From GCA-2746795 sp964643965 (GTDB lineage: Bacteria; Chloroflexota; Anaerolineae; Promineifilales; Promineifilaceae): a stretch of 16,237 nucleotides of DNA. A model generated the notes under the pieces. The model saw nothing but the letters and a program-made list of their open reading frames with translations, searched no databases and was not told the DNA's origin. The stretch is from positions 1 to 16,237 of the forward strand of contig CAZXVH010000112.1 in NCBI GenBank assembly GCA_964643965.1, written 5' to 3'. Positions 1 to 7,574 of the stretch are shown piece after piece; position 1 is the stretch's first letter; every line of letters starts with the position of its first letter. The translations under genes were made by a program, and so were the position numbers.

Positions 1-74
1 GGAACAGGTCCATTCAGCTCTGTCGCCAGTTGCTCAATGACTTCTTGCCGACTAAGTAGGTCTATCTTACTCAT
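1..74 (-). CDS. N-terminus of unidentified protein (partial, runs off window)
   Basis: Minus-strand ATG at 72-74 is preceded by a perfect AGGAGG Shine-Dalgarno (complement of 82-87) seven bases away, so the start is well supported although only 24 codons lie in the window. The visible residues begin MSKIDLLSRQEVIEQLATEL and are hydrophilic and probably helical, without a signal peptide. I do not recognise the family. A divergent arrangement with the acyl-AMP ligase gene leaves a shared spacer of about 200 bp. Confidence 0.6.
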   Translation of the reverse strand, partial: MSKIDLLSRQEVIEQLATELNGPV

Positions 75-130
75 TGTCCTGCCTCCTTTTTTATCTAATT
101 TTCGTTAGGGTCACGGATTATTCGCCACTC

Positions 131-159
131 TTTATACCCAGCCAATGAATTCACGGCAA
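131..159 (-). promoter_or_regulatory. Putative sigma70-type promoter for the minus-strand gene at 1-74
   Basis: Reading the minus strand, TTGCCG (complement of 154-159) and TATAAA (complement of 131-136) are separated by 17 bp and lie upstream of the AGGAGG/ATG of the partial gene. Spacing is ideal; the -35 box is imperfect. Confidence 0.45.
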
Positions 160-277
160 AATTATATCACTGTCAAGAAAAAACAGAATCCATACTTCTC
201 TCCATCTTTCGCCCCCAAACTGGTTGATACGTATAATTGCCAGCAAACAAAACCATAAAACAGAAGGATGTTTACCC

Positions 278-1966
278 TTGCTTACCCCACAAACCCGCTC
301 CCAATTCCGCACCCTGCTTGATGCCCTCACCCTCACCGCTGCCGATGACCGCCAGGACGCCATCATTTATATGCAAACCGACCAGCCGGATATTCATGTG
401 ACGAGAAGCATGTTTAGAACGGCCGTTTTCCAAACCGCCCACGCCCTCACCCAACTCGGCATCCAACCCGGCGACCTCGTCATCATCGCCCACACCCAAA
501 ACCTGGAAAGCATCTACCTCTTCTGGGGCGCCCTGGCCGCCGGCGCCATCCCTGCCATGTTCCCCACCCTCACTGAAAAACTCGACCCCACTGTCTACAT
601 GGCCAACATGGCCGAACTGGTGCGCTTCTCCGACGTCCGCGCCATCCTCACCACCGACGAATTTGCCCCGCAGCTTGCACCGCAAGTCACTTGCCCCGTT
701 TACGGCAGTAAACAATTGACAGGAAACAGTGAACAGTTTGCCATAAATCAAACTTCACCACCCATAATTCCCGACAAAGTCGCCTTGCTCCAGCACTCCT
801 CCGGCACCACCGGCCTGCAAAAAGGGGTCGCCCTTTCACACACGGCCGTTCTCAACCAAATCGCCGCCTACAGTGATGCACTTCAACTCACGTCCGGCGA
901 CATCATCGTTAGCTGGCTGCCGTTGTATCACGACATGGGCTTGATTGCTGGTTTCTTGCTGCCTCTTATTCAGGGCATTCCCCTGGTGCTGATGTCGCCG
1001 TTTGACTGGGTGAGCCGCCCGGCGCTGCTGCTCAAAGCCATCGACAAATACCAGGGAACGCTTTGCTGGCTGCCCAACTTCGCCTACAACCATTGCGCCC
1101 GCCGCATCCGCCGTCGCGACAAAGCCGGACTCTCCCTGGCTTCCATGCGCGCCTTCATCAACTGCTCGGAACCGGTGCGCCACGACAGCCACCAACTCTT
1201 CCTGGAGAAATTCGCCGCCAACGGCGTCACGCCGGAGATGCTGGCCGTGAGCTACGCCATGGCTGAAAATACCTTCGCCGTCACGCAAACGGCCGTTGGC
1301 AAACCGGCCCCGGTAGATGTGATAGACCGGCTGGCTTTAGAACTCACTGGCTATGCGAATGTTGTGGATAGAGAGGCGGAAAACGGGGTCATGAAGGTTT
1401 CTTGTGGGATGGCGATAGCGGGAACGGCCGTTGTCGTCCTGGATGAGGCTGGCCAGCAACTACCCGAAAGGCAGGTCGGGGAACTGGCCATACAAAGCAA
1501 CTGTATGCTCAGCGAATACCACCATCGCCCCGACTTAAACCCGTTCAGCAACGGCTGGTTCCGCACCGGCGACCGGGGTTACATGGCCGACGGCGAAGTG
1601 TACGTCATCGGGCGCAGCAAAGACCTGATCATCAACGCTGGTAAAAACATCTATCCGCAGGACATTGAGGCCATTGTCAATGAGGTGGCAGGCGTCCATG
1701 CCGGCCGCGCCGTCGTCTTTGGTGTGCCGGATGAGCGGGAAGGCACGGAACTCATCGCCGTCGTCGCCGAAACGCGAGAGGAAGACGCGGAAGGGCGGCA
1801 GGCCATCGGCAAAGCGATCCGCCAGGAGGTGGCGCGGCGCAGCGCCGTCACCGTCAGTTTTGTGCAATTGGTGGATGCCAAATGGCTGCTCAAGACGTCC
1901 AGTGGCAAAATCGCCCGAGCCGCTAATCGAGAGAAATGGTTAAAAAAACGTGGGAAAATAAATTAG
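278..1966 (+). CDS. AMP-binding acyl-AMP ligase / acyl-CoA synthetase (FAAL-like)
   Basis: Adenylate-forming enzyme that would activate a fatty or other carboxylic acid as acyl-AMP, for transfer to CoA or a carrier protein. Seen, numbering from the chosen start: the SSGTTG..KG ATP loop near residue 174, LPLYHDMG at 214-221 (typical of FAAL and related ligases), GWFRTGD with D432, GRSKDLIINAGKNIYPQDIE in the hinge/C-terminal lid, and the C-terminal TSSGK lysine K544. About 562 aa, normal for the family. The reading frame is open from a TTG at 224, but a TATAAT at 232-237 and an AGAAGGA Shine-Dalgarno at 262-268 favour the TTG at 278-280 (9-base spacing). Three perfect AACGGCCGTT palindromes lie inside it. 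A run of degenerate heptamers at 706-740 encodes a variable loop just before the ATP loop. FAAL versus CoA ligase cannot be settled here; no carrier protein or PKS gene is adjacent. Confidence 0.88.
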   Translation: MLTPQTRSQFRTLLDALTLTAADDRQDAIIYMQTDQPDIHVTRSMFRTAVFQTAHALTQLGIQPGDLVIIAHTQNLESIYLFWGALAAGAIPAMFPTLTEKLDPTVYMANMAELVRFSDVRAILTTDEFAPQLAPQVTCPVYGSKQLTGNSEQFAINQTSPPIIPDKVALLQHSSGTTGLQKGVALSHTAVLNQIAAYSDALQLTSGDIIVSWLPLYHDMGLIAGFLLPLIQGIPLVLMSPFDWVSRPALLLKAIDKYQGTLCWLPNFAYNHCARRIRRRDKAGLSLASMRAFINCSEPVRHDSHQLFLEKFAANGVTPEMLAVSYAMAENTFAVTQTAVGKPAPVDVIDRLALELTGYANVVDREAENGVMKVSCGMAIAGTAVVVLDEAGQQLPERQVGELAIQSNCMLSEYHHRPDLNPFSNGWFRTGDRGYMADGEVYVIGRSKDLIINAGKNIYPQDIEAIVNEVAGVHAGRAVVFGVPDEREGTELIAVVAETREEDAEGRQAIGKAIRQEVARRSAVTVSFVQLVDAKWLLKTSSGKIARAANREKWLKKRGKIN

Positions 1967-2200
1967 CGGGGATCGATTCCCGATAGACGTACAATCTGTC
2001 GCCGCAACAGCGCAACTTCTTTTTCTAGCTCCCGAATTCGATCTTGCGCCGTGATTCGACCACTAACTGTTCCTGCTGATTCAGAAGATTCGCCAGTTCC
2101 CCATTCTCAAACTGACCTTGTTCCAGTTGGGCTTCCAATTCAACTTGCTCTTGCTGTAATCTACGACAACGCTTAGATTGAGAACTGCTGCGCCACAAAC
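1963..2200 (-). pseudogene. Frameshifted coiled-coil remnant, possibly the C-terminal tail of a Uma2 (DUF820) family nuclease
   Basis: On the minus strand one frame reads RRLQQEQVELEAQLEQ and continues to LLNQQEQLVVESRRK before stopping. A second frame then takes over with QDRIRELEKEVALLRRQ and ends in LSGIDPR followed by TAA (complement of 1963-1965). Together they look like one Gln/Glu-rich coiled coil broken by a single frameshift. A charged coiled coil ending in 'GIDPx' is, from memory, typical of Uma2-family proteins common in Chloroflexota and cyanobacteria. The nuclease domain itself is absent. Its stop codon overlaps the TAG of the convergent acyl-AMP ligase gene (shared TTAG). Family assignment is an inference from the tail only. 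Confidence 0.45.
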
Positions 2201-2208
2201 CCTCTTTC

Positions 2209-2234
2209 TTGCCTGTAAACTTTTATGCTACAAT
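2209..2234 (+). promoter_or_regulatory. Promoter for the RelE-type TA pair, probably leaderless
   Basis: TTGCCT (2209-2214) and an extended -10 TGCTACAAT (TACAAT at 2229-2234) lie just before the ATG at 2242. The 14-bp spacing is short but the TG extension compensates. Transcription would begin at or next to the ATG, leaving no room for a Shine-Dalgarno. Confidence 0.45.
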
Positions 2235-2241
2235 CGTATTC

Positions 2242-2487
2242 ATGGACATACCAATTCCTGAAGACAACGATTTATTAGCAATGGCAGAAACCCGCTTACG
2301 CAGGTTGTCAACCAATCGACTGCGTGTGGCTAATGATTTTCTCGCTTACCTTGAAGAAAGAGAAAGCAGTGAAGCCACCGAAGAACTTCTAAGCATTCCC
2401 GGTTTTGAAGAGGCGCTTCAAGAGGCTGTTATGCAATCTAAAAATAATGAAATTGTTTCTTTTTCAGCCATAAAACGTGATGTATGA
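2242..2487 (+). CDS. Putative antitoxin of a RelE/ParE-type TA pair
   Basis: 81-residue acidic protein directly upstream of, and overlapping, a RelE-fold toxin gene, which is the usual antitoxin position. The N-terminal half is a charged, probably helical segment (LAMAETRLRRLSTNRLRVA, then LAYLEERESSEATEEL). The C-terminus is flexible and would be expected to wrap the toxin. I see no clear MetJ/Arc or HTH signature, so the exact antitoxin class is unknown. ATG at 2242 was chosen because it follows a good -10 box by seven bases; an upstream TTG at 2209 in frame lies in the promoter and is unlikely. A later ATG at 2281 is possible. It contains no AACGGCCGTT and is more AT-rich than the flanking large genes, consistent with acquisition. 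Confidence 0.7.
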   Translation: MDIPIPEDNDLLAMAETRLRRLSTNRLRVANDFLAYLEERESSEATEELLSIPGFEEALQEAVMQSKNNEIVSFSAIKRDV

Positions 2488-2740
2488 CATTCAGTTGACA
2501 CAAGCCGCACAGAAATTCTACGCCAAAGCTGATACGCCTCTTACAAAGCAACTAAATCGATGCTTTGCACAACTAAGCCAAAATCCCCACATTCATCCCA
2601 ATATCAAACGACTATCAGGCAAATTCTCTGGCTTTTACCGCTACCGAGTAGGTGATTATCGTGTTGTATACGAAATCAAAGAAGACAATGCAATCGTCAT
2701 TATTCTCATCATTGCCCATCGCCGTGAAGTGTACCGATAA
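2480..2740 (+). CDS. RelE/ParE-superfamily mRNA interferase-type toxin
   Basis: 86-residue protein with the RelE/StbE pattern: N-terminal MYDIQLTQAAQKFYAK, a central region with KRLSGKFSGFYRYRVGDYRV, then VVYEI and a C-terminal IIAHRREVYR. The basic 'YR.RvGdYRvvYei...i.hRreVY' core is the hallmark of ribosome-associated RelE toxins; Arg and Tyr/His residues near the C-terminus are the likely catalytic set. The start at ATG 2480 overlaps the antitoxin stop (2485-2487) by eight bases, which implies translational coupling; the GTG at 2477 is an alternative. No Shine-Dalgarno of its own is visible. Likely co-transcribed and autoregulated with the upstream gene. Confidence 0.85.
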   Translation: MYDIQLTQAAQKFYAKADTPLTKQLNRCFAQLSQNPHIHPNIKRLSGKFSGFYRYRVGDYRVVYEIKEDNAIVIILIIAHRREVYR

Positions 2741-2770
2741 TCTTAACTTTCTTGATACACCATCCCTGTT

Positions 2771-2800
2771 TTGTGCAGAAAAAAACGCCTATGCTATAGT
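2771..2800 (+). promoter_or_regulatory. Putative promoter upstream of the restriction-enzyme stub and subtilase
   Basis: TTGTGC (2771-2776) and TATAGT (2795-2800, with a TGC extension) are 18 bp apart. They lie 41 bp upstream of the ATG at 2842, which has a GAGGAA Shine-Dalgarno at 2826-2831. Confidence 0.45.
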
Positions 2801-2841
2801 TTTCTCATCCAGTTCACACGAGTATTGAGGAACACAAACCT

Positions 2842-3084
2842 ATGTCCGTGCAGCTCATCCAACCATACCACGCCCAGGTAGACAAAATCATTCGCTACGG
2901 CGGCAGCCGCAAAGAAACCAGCGTGCGTAAACCGTTCCAGGATATGCTGGAAGCGTATGCCCGGCAGAAAAACCTGGCGCTGATTGCCGCCCTCCTCCGT
3001 GATATTCCCGCTCTGGGCGAAGAACCGCGCGGCCTCATTCGTGACCAGTACCACAGCAACACCGCCTTCCATTATGAAACTTAA
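2842..3084 (+). pseudogene. N-terminal stub of a type ISP/IIG-like restriction-modification enzyme
   Basis: The first ~45 residues, with KIIRYGGSRKETSVRKPFQD and LEAYARQKNL, match from memory the extreme N-terminus of very large single-chain restriction-modification enzymes (type ISP and related Eco57I-like proteins), which exceed 900 residues. Here the match ends after NLALI and the frame closes after 80 codons, so no methyltransferase, helicase or nuclease domain is left. The remaining C-terminal half (LLRDIPALGEEPRG...) is unrecognised. It retains a promoter and a Shine-Dalgarno, so it may still be translated. Its TAA (3082-3084) lies inside the first codons of the subtilase gene, an 11-base overlap that could feed ribosomes into the subtilase. 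The type of the parent enzyme is inferred. Confidence 0.6.
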
Positions 3085-6000
3085 ACACGCTTTATACCCC
3101 TTTTTAGTCGTCATTTTTAGCTTTGTCCTATGGCGCTGGTTCATTTTTCAACCGCTGCTGCTCTATTCACAGGAGACGGGGGAAATGGGAACGCGGTCTG
3201 CCACACCGCAAGAAGCGGACAAGCTGTCCGCGCTCCCAATAAAGGACAAGCTGGGAACGTGGTCTGCCACACCGCAAGAAGCGGACAAGCTGTCCGCGCT
3301 CCAGGCTGAAATAACGGCCGCCGAACCGGGCGAGATGCTGCGAGCCATCATTTACCTGGCGGAAACAGGTGACAGTCAGCAGTTTGGGCAAAACATCACC
3401 GACCCTGCGCTGCGTCATACCGCGTTGGTGGCGCAGCTGCAAACGACCGCCCAGCAAAGCCAGCAAAGCCTGCTCATCGATCTGGTCGCCCGACAGCAAG
3501 CGGGCAGTGTGCAATCGTACCGGCCGTTATGGGTTATCAATGCGGTGGCGGTGGCGGCCACCGGAGACAGCCTCACGCAGCTGGCCGAACGCCCCGACGT
3601 AATGCGCCTTGTCCTGGATGAAGCCCGGCCGCTTATTCAGACGCCAGAACCGGCTGAAACGATGGAGATGATGTGGCAAACGGCCGTTCTCGCTGCCGCC
3701 GCCGAGGAACCCTGGGGGATAGAACGGGTCGAAGCGCCCCATGCCTGGTACGGGCTGGGCATAGACGGGGCCGGCGTCACCGTGGGCATCATGGACAGCG
3801 GCGTCGATTGGCAGCATCCCGATCTGCTGCCCAATTATCGCGGCAACCAGGGCGGCGTTATCACCCACAGCGGCAGTTGGTATGACGCCGTTGATCCGAC
3901 CGTCACCGTGCCCCATGATGTTTTGGGACACGGCACACACGTAGCGGGAACGGCCGTTGGTCAAAATGGCATCGGCGTGGCCCCCGGTGCGTCGTGGATC
4001 GCGGTCAACATCGCCGCGCCCGGCGGCTTCATCTACGACAGCGACGTCCATGTGGGCTTTCAATGGCTGCTGGCCCCCGCTGGCAACCCGGCGCTGGCCC
4101 CGGATGTCATCAACGGCTCCTGGGCTGGCCCCGGCTTTCTCACCACCTTCTTGCCCGACATTCAAGCCTTAGACGCCGCCGGTATCATCACCGTCTTTGC
4201 CGCTGGCAACAGCGGCCCAGACGCCGAAACCATTGGCGCGCCCGCCGCTTACAGCCAAACCCTGGCCATCGGCGCCCACGACGATAGCAACGCGCTCACC
4301 TGGTTTTCTTCGCGCGGCCCCTCGCTGCTGCATGACGCCATCCATCCCCAGATCGTCGCCCCTGGCGCTCGGGTTTACTCAGCGCTGCCGGACGGCGCTT
4401 ATGGTTATTACAACGGCACGTCGATGGCCGCGCCGCACACCACCGGGGCGGTGGCCCTCATCCTCTCGGGCAGCCCGGCCCTTTCCCGCCTGGAAGTGAC
4501 GCGCATTCTCACGGAAACGGCCGTTCCCCTCACCGCCGCCACTCACCCCAATATGCAAAGCGGCTGGGGTCGCTTAAACGCCTACCGCGCCGCCGTTCAG
4601 GCAGCGCCGCACGGCGTGATCACCGGCCTGGTGCGTGAAAACGGCCAGCCCTTGCCCGGCGTCACCGTCACCCTCACCACCGAGTTGGGCGTGGCTCTTG
4701 CTTATGTGACGGATGAGAACGGCCGTTACACCGCCCCTTTGCAAGCTGGAACCTACCAGCTCAGCAGCGCCCCCTTCGGCTTCGAGCCGGTCGCCGTCAC
4801 TGATATTGTGCTGCCCAACAACGCCACCGTCACCCGTCATCTGAGCCTCATCCGCCAGCCCTCCGGCGTACTGAACATGCAGGTGGTAGATAAACGGAAT
4901 AATCAACCGGTTCAGGCCCGCATCGACATTTTAAACACGCCGCTCAGCCTGGAAACAAACAGCAGCGGCCATCTGACTACGCGCTTGCCCGAAGGCAACT
5001 ACACCGTGCGCGTGTGGGAAGCCGGCTACAAAATCAGCACAATACCCATCAGCATCAGCCAGGAGCAAACCGCAGCCTACACCGTCCGCCTCACGCCCAC
5101 CAAAAAAGTGCTGCTCGTCGATACCGGCGGCTGGTATTACCAAAGTGTTCGCTCCTTCTTTGGCGACAGCCTGGCCCGGTTGGGATACGCTTACGATACC
5201 CACCTGGTCACCAATCCCATCTACTCTGATTTTCCGGCACAGACCCTCATCAACAGCTACGACGCCCTGATCTGGACCTCACCCTATGATTCGCCCGGCT
5301 ATATTGGCGCCAATGATGTCATCACCGGCTTTTTAGGCCAGGGGGGAAACCTGTTGATCTCCGGCCAAAATGTGGGAGCTTATGATGGCGATGGGTTCTT
5401 TACCCAGATGTGGTGGTATCGGGACTTACAAGGCAATTTTTTGGGAGAATTAAACCAGACCGGCCCCATCACCGGTGTACAGCACACCGTTTTTAGCGAC
5501 CTCACCTTTCATTTAAATGGCGGCGACAGCGCCAACAACCAAAGCTGGATTGACGTCGCCAATCCGCGCCCCCTGGCCTTTTCTGAACCCATCTTCCACA
5601 CAGACGATGAGTGGTCGGTGGGGCTGCAAGCCGGGCTGTGCCAACCATTTCGTCTCACCTACCTGGGGTTTGGCCTGGAAGGGGTAGATGGCGCGGCCAA
5701 CCGGGATGCACTGCTGGCCCATTCCTTTACCTATTTCGACACACCGCGTCAGGAAACGGGGCTGCGCTGGCAGCCAGACCACATCGACGAGTTAGCGCCG
5801 CTCGGCGTGACGCAAATCTATCCGCTGCACATGCAGCATCTGGGCGAAATCATCACCCAAACGTATTCGCTCCAGATAGAAGGCGCTCAATGGCCGGTGT
5901 CGCTGTCCAGCCCGTCGGTCACATTGGGGCCATGTGCCAGCGAAACGGTGACAGCCACCCTGCACACGCCGGCCGACCTGGCGCACAATGTCAACCATAC

Positions 6001-7474
6001 GTTTACGGTAACGGCCGTTTCCCAAGCCAATCCGGCCGTCAAAATCTCGCTCCCCTTCCACCACAAAACGCCCGGCTACGTGCTGCTGGTGGACGACGAC
6101 CGCTGGTATGACCAGGAAGCCGTCTACCGCGCCGCCCTGAACGAGGCCGGCGTCCCCTTTGACGAATGGAACACCGAATGGCGCAATGGAGACAGGCACA
6201 GCCCACCGCTGACGCTGCTCACCGCTTACGATTTTGTCATCTGGTACACCGGTTATGACTGGTTTGACCCCATCAAACCAGAAGAAAATGAAAGCCTCTC
6301 CGCTTACCTGGATCAAGGTGGCCGCTTGTTCCTCTCCAGCCAGGATTTTCTTTACTACCATCATAACACTCGCCTGGCCCGCAGCCAGTTGGGCATCATT
6401 GAATACCAGGAATCGGTGACGCCCACCCAGATTTACGGCGGCCATCCCCTGTTCCCGCCCAATTTGGCCGAACCGCTGCCGCTGACTTACGGCAACTTCA
6501 AAAACAACGGCGATGGCCTCATCCCCGCCCCGGACGCGGCCCTCTTTGTCTGGCATGATCAGGGCATGGCGGCGGGAGTAGCCCATACGCCGCTTACGAC
6601 CCACAGCGCTCTGGCCCGCTCCCTCTTCTTCGCCTTCCCCTTTGAGAAACTGCCGCCCGCCGACCACGCCCCGCTGCTGGACGGTATCGTGGGCTGGTTG
6701 ACCGATGTGGGCGATTCCACGTTTGTGGTGGATCAACGCAGCGGCGCGCCTGGCGCAGAACGGGCGTATACCCTCACTTTACGCAACCATCCGGCCGCCC
6801 CACCCCACCACCTGACGTTGACCAATACCCTGCCCCTCTCGCTGACGCTGCTGCCCTCTTCCCTCAGCGGCGGCGCGGTTTATGATCCCGCCACCCGCCA
6901 ACTCACCTGGCAAGGCGACCTGGCCAGCGGCGCAGTCCACACCATCACCTACCGCGCAGAAACGGCCGAAAGCCTGTCGCCGGGGACGCGCCTGGACAAC
7001 AGCCTGGCGCTGACGTATGAAGACCTGCCATTTACCTTTACGCGCACTGCTTCGTTTTGGCTGAACAGCCCGGATTTGTCGCCTTCTCGCCTGGAAGCAC
7101 ACACAACTACCAGCGGCCTGACGCAGCAACTGACTTACACACTAGTTTTGCAAAATCAGGGAGCGCCAGCAACGGCCGTTTCCACCACCCTCCATTTGCC
7201 CACAGAGATGAACGTCCTCACCGGCTCCGTTTCGGCCAGCATGGGCACGGCCGTTTTAACGGATCATGTGGTGCTGTGGCGAGATGCTATGCTGCCCGAC
7301 CAGGTGGTGACGATAACGGCCGTTTTGACGCGCACCCGGCAGGTAGATGTAGCAGAATGGGTAACGGGTATGGCCGTCATCGATGATCAGCAAAGCGGCC
7401 CCCTCATCCGAGCCAGCCTGGTGCATTTACCACCGCGCAAACTTTACTTTCCGATTATTGCCCGGAACGAATAA
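3074..7474 (+). CDS. Giant secreted subtilisin-family serine protease with regulatory-like, GATase-like and DUF11-type domains
   Basis: 1466-residue exported S8 peptidase. Seen from ATG 3074: N-terminal hydrophobic signal/anchor (about 5-30); a repeat-derived segment (about 38-77); a pro-region; the catalytic domain (about 225-500) with Asp241 (MDSGVDWQHPDL), His286 (GHGTHVAGT), Asn379 (AAGNSGP) and Ser450 (GTSMAAPHTTG), so all active-site residues are present. Then two carboxypeptidase-regulatory/CnaB-like beta domains (about 514-680), two GATase1-like alpha/beta domains each opening with VLLVD (about 677-887 and 1000-1212) separated by a beta domain, two DUF11-like repeats (about 1215-1325 and 1331-1463), and a terminal LYFPIIARNE. 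No Shine-Dalgarno precedes the ATG, and the start overlaps the stop of the upstream stub. An upstream TTG frame extension (2984) is rejected because it lacks a signal peptide. Seven perfect AACGGCCGTT copies lie inside. Substrate unknown; probably cell-surface or extracellular protein breakdown. Confidence 0.95.
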   Translation: MKLKHALYPFLVVIFSFVLWRWFIFQPLLLYSQETGEMGTRSATPQEADKLSALPIKDKLGTWSATPQEADKLSALQAEITAAEPGEMLRAIIYLAETGDSQQFGQNITDPALRHTALVAQLQTTAQQSQQSLLIDLVARQQAGSVQSYRPLWVINAVAVAATGDSLTQLAERPDVMRLVLDEARPLIQTPEPAETMEMMWQTAVLAAAAEEPWGIERVEAPHAWYGLGIDGAGVTVGIMDSGVDWQHPDLLPNYRGNQGGVITHSGSWYDAVDPTVTVPHDVLGHGTHVAGTAVGQNGIGVAPGASWIAVNIAAPGGFIYDSDVHVGFQWLLAPAGNPALAPDVINGSWAGPGFLTTFLPDIQALDAAGIITVFAAGNSGPDAETIGAPAAYSQTLAIGAHDDSNALTWFSSRGPSLLHDAIHPQIVAPGARVYSALPDGAYGYYNGTSMAAPHTTGAVALILSGSPALSRLEVTRILTETAVPLTAATHPNMQSGWGRLNAYRAAVQAAPHGVITGLVRENGQPLPGVTVTLTTELGVALAYVTDENGRYTAPLQAGTYQLSSAPFGFEPVAVTDIVLPNNATVTRHLSLIRQPSGVLNMQVVDKRNNQPVQARIDILNTPLSLETNSSGHLTTRLPEGNYTVRVWEAGYKISTIPISISQEQTAAYTVRLTPTKKVLLVDTGGWYYQSVRSFFGDSLARLGYAYDTHLVTNPIYSDFPAQTLINSYDALIWTSPYDSPGYIGANDVITGFLGQGGNLLISGQNVGAYDGDGFFTQMWWYRDLQGNFLGELNQTGPITGVQHTVFSDLTFHLNGGDSANNQSWIDVANPRPLAFSEPIFHTDDEWSVGLQAGLCQPFRLTYLGFGLEGVDGAANRDALLAHSFTYFDTPRQETGLRWQPDHIDELAPLGVTQIYPLHMQHLGEIITQTYSLQIEGAQWPVSLSSPSVTLGPCASETVTATLHTPADLAHNVNHTFTVTAVSQANPAVKISLPFHHKTPGYVLLVDDDRWYDQEAVYRAALNEAGVPFDEWNTEWRNGDRHSPPLTLLTAYDFVIWYTGYDWFDPIKPEENESLSAYLDQGGRLFLSSQDFLYYHHNTRLARSQLGIIEYQESVTPTQIYGGHPLFPPNLAEPLPLTYGNFKNNGDGLIPAPDAALFVWHDQGMAAGVAHTPLTTHSALARSLFFAFPFEKLPPADHAPLLDGIVGWLTDVGDSTFVVDQRSGAPGAERAYTLTLRNHPAAPPHHLTLTNTLPLSLTLLPSSLSGGAVYDPATRQLTWQGDLASGAVHTITYRAETAESLSPGTRLDNSLALTYEDLPFTFTRTASFWLNSPDLSPSRLEAHTTTSGLTQQLTYTLVLQNQGAPATAVSTTLHLPTEMNVLTGSVSASMGTAVLTDHVVLWRDAMLPDQVVTITAVLTRTRQVDVAEWVTGMAVIDDQQSGPLIRASLVHLPPRKLYFPIIARNE
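3187..3302 (+). repeat. Two copies of a 50-bp palindrome-containing repeat inside the subtilase gene
   Basis: Copy 1 (3187-3236) and copy 2 (3253-3302) differ at one base and are offset by 66 bp. Each carries GCGGACAAGCTGTCCGC, a 7-bp stem with a 3-base loop. They encode GT(R/W)SATPQEADKLSAL twice. The offset is a multiple of three, so the reading frame survives. The sequence looks like a dispersed REP-type element rather than protein-driven sequence. Confidence 0.85.
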
Positions 7475-7498
7475 AAAACGGGAGCATCGGTAGAGATT

Positions 7499-7531
7499 AG
7501 AAGTTCAACTTCTCAGAGAAGTTGAACTTCT
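7499..7531 (+). repeat. 33-bp perfect inverted repeat between convergent genes
   Basis: Sixteen-base arms (7499-7514 and 7516-7531) around one central base. Each arm itself contains a palindrome, AAGTTCAACTT or AAGTTGAACTT. It lies between the subtilase stop (7474) and the trpS stop (7575), where a bidirectional terminator would sit, but neither side has a clear U-tract. It may be a REP-like element or a barrier to read-through. Confidence 0.7.
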
Positions 7532-7574
7532 TGAGACACAATACTGGCTGTGTTTACCCTGTGTATTAAAAAAT

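Noticed and set aside
161..176. Minus-strand TTGACA and TATAAT next to each other
   Set aside because: Both boxes are perfect but only 4 bp apart, so they cannot form one sigma70 promoter; the TTGCCG/TATAAA pair at 131-159 has proper spacing.
224..277. Longer N-terminus of the acyl-AMP ligase from TTG 224
   Set aside because: A TATAAT at 232-237 lies inside this extension and the only Shine-Dalgarno (262-268) serves the TTG at 278.
3527..4165. 212-codon minus-strand ORF
   Set aside because: Lies opposite the subtilase catalytic domain and mirrors its codon pattern; no independent support.
5792..6736. 314-codon minus-strand ORF
   Set aside because: Shadow of the subtilase gene; no Shine-Dalgarno, no domain, skewed composition.
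7499..7531. Classical intrinsic terminator
   Set aside because: The stem is perfect but no T-run follows on either strand and it is AT-rich; kept only as an inverted repeat.
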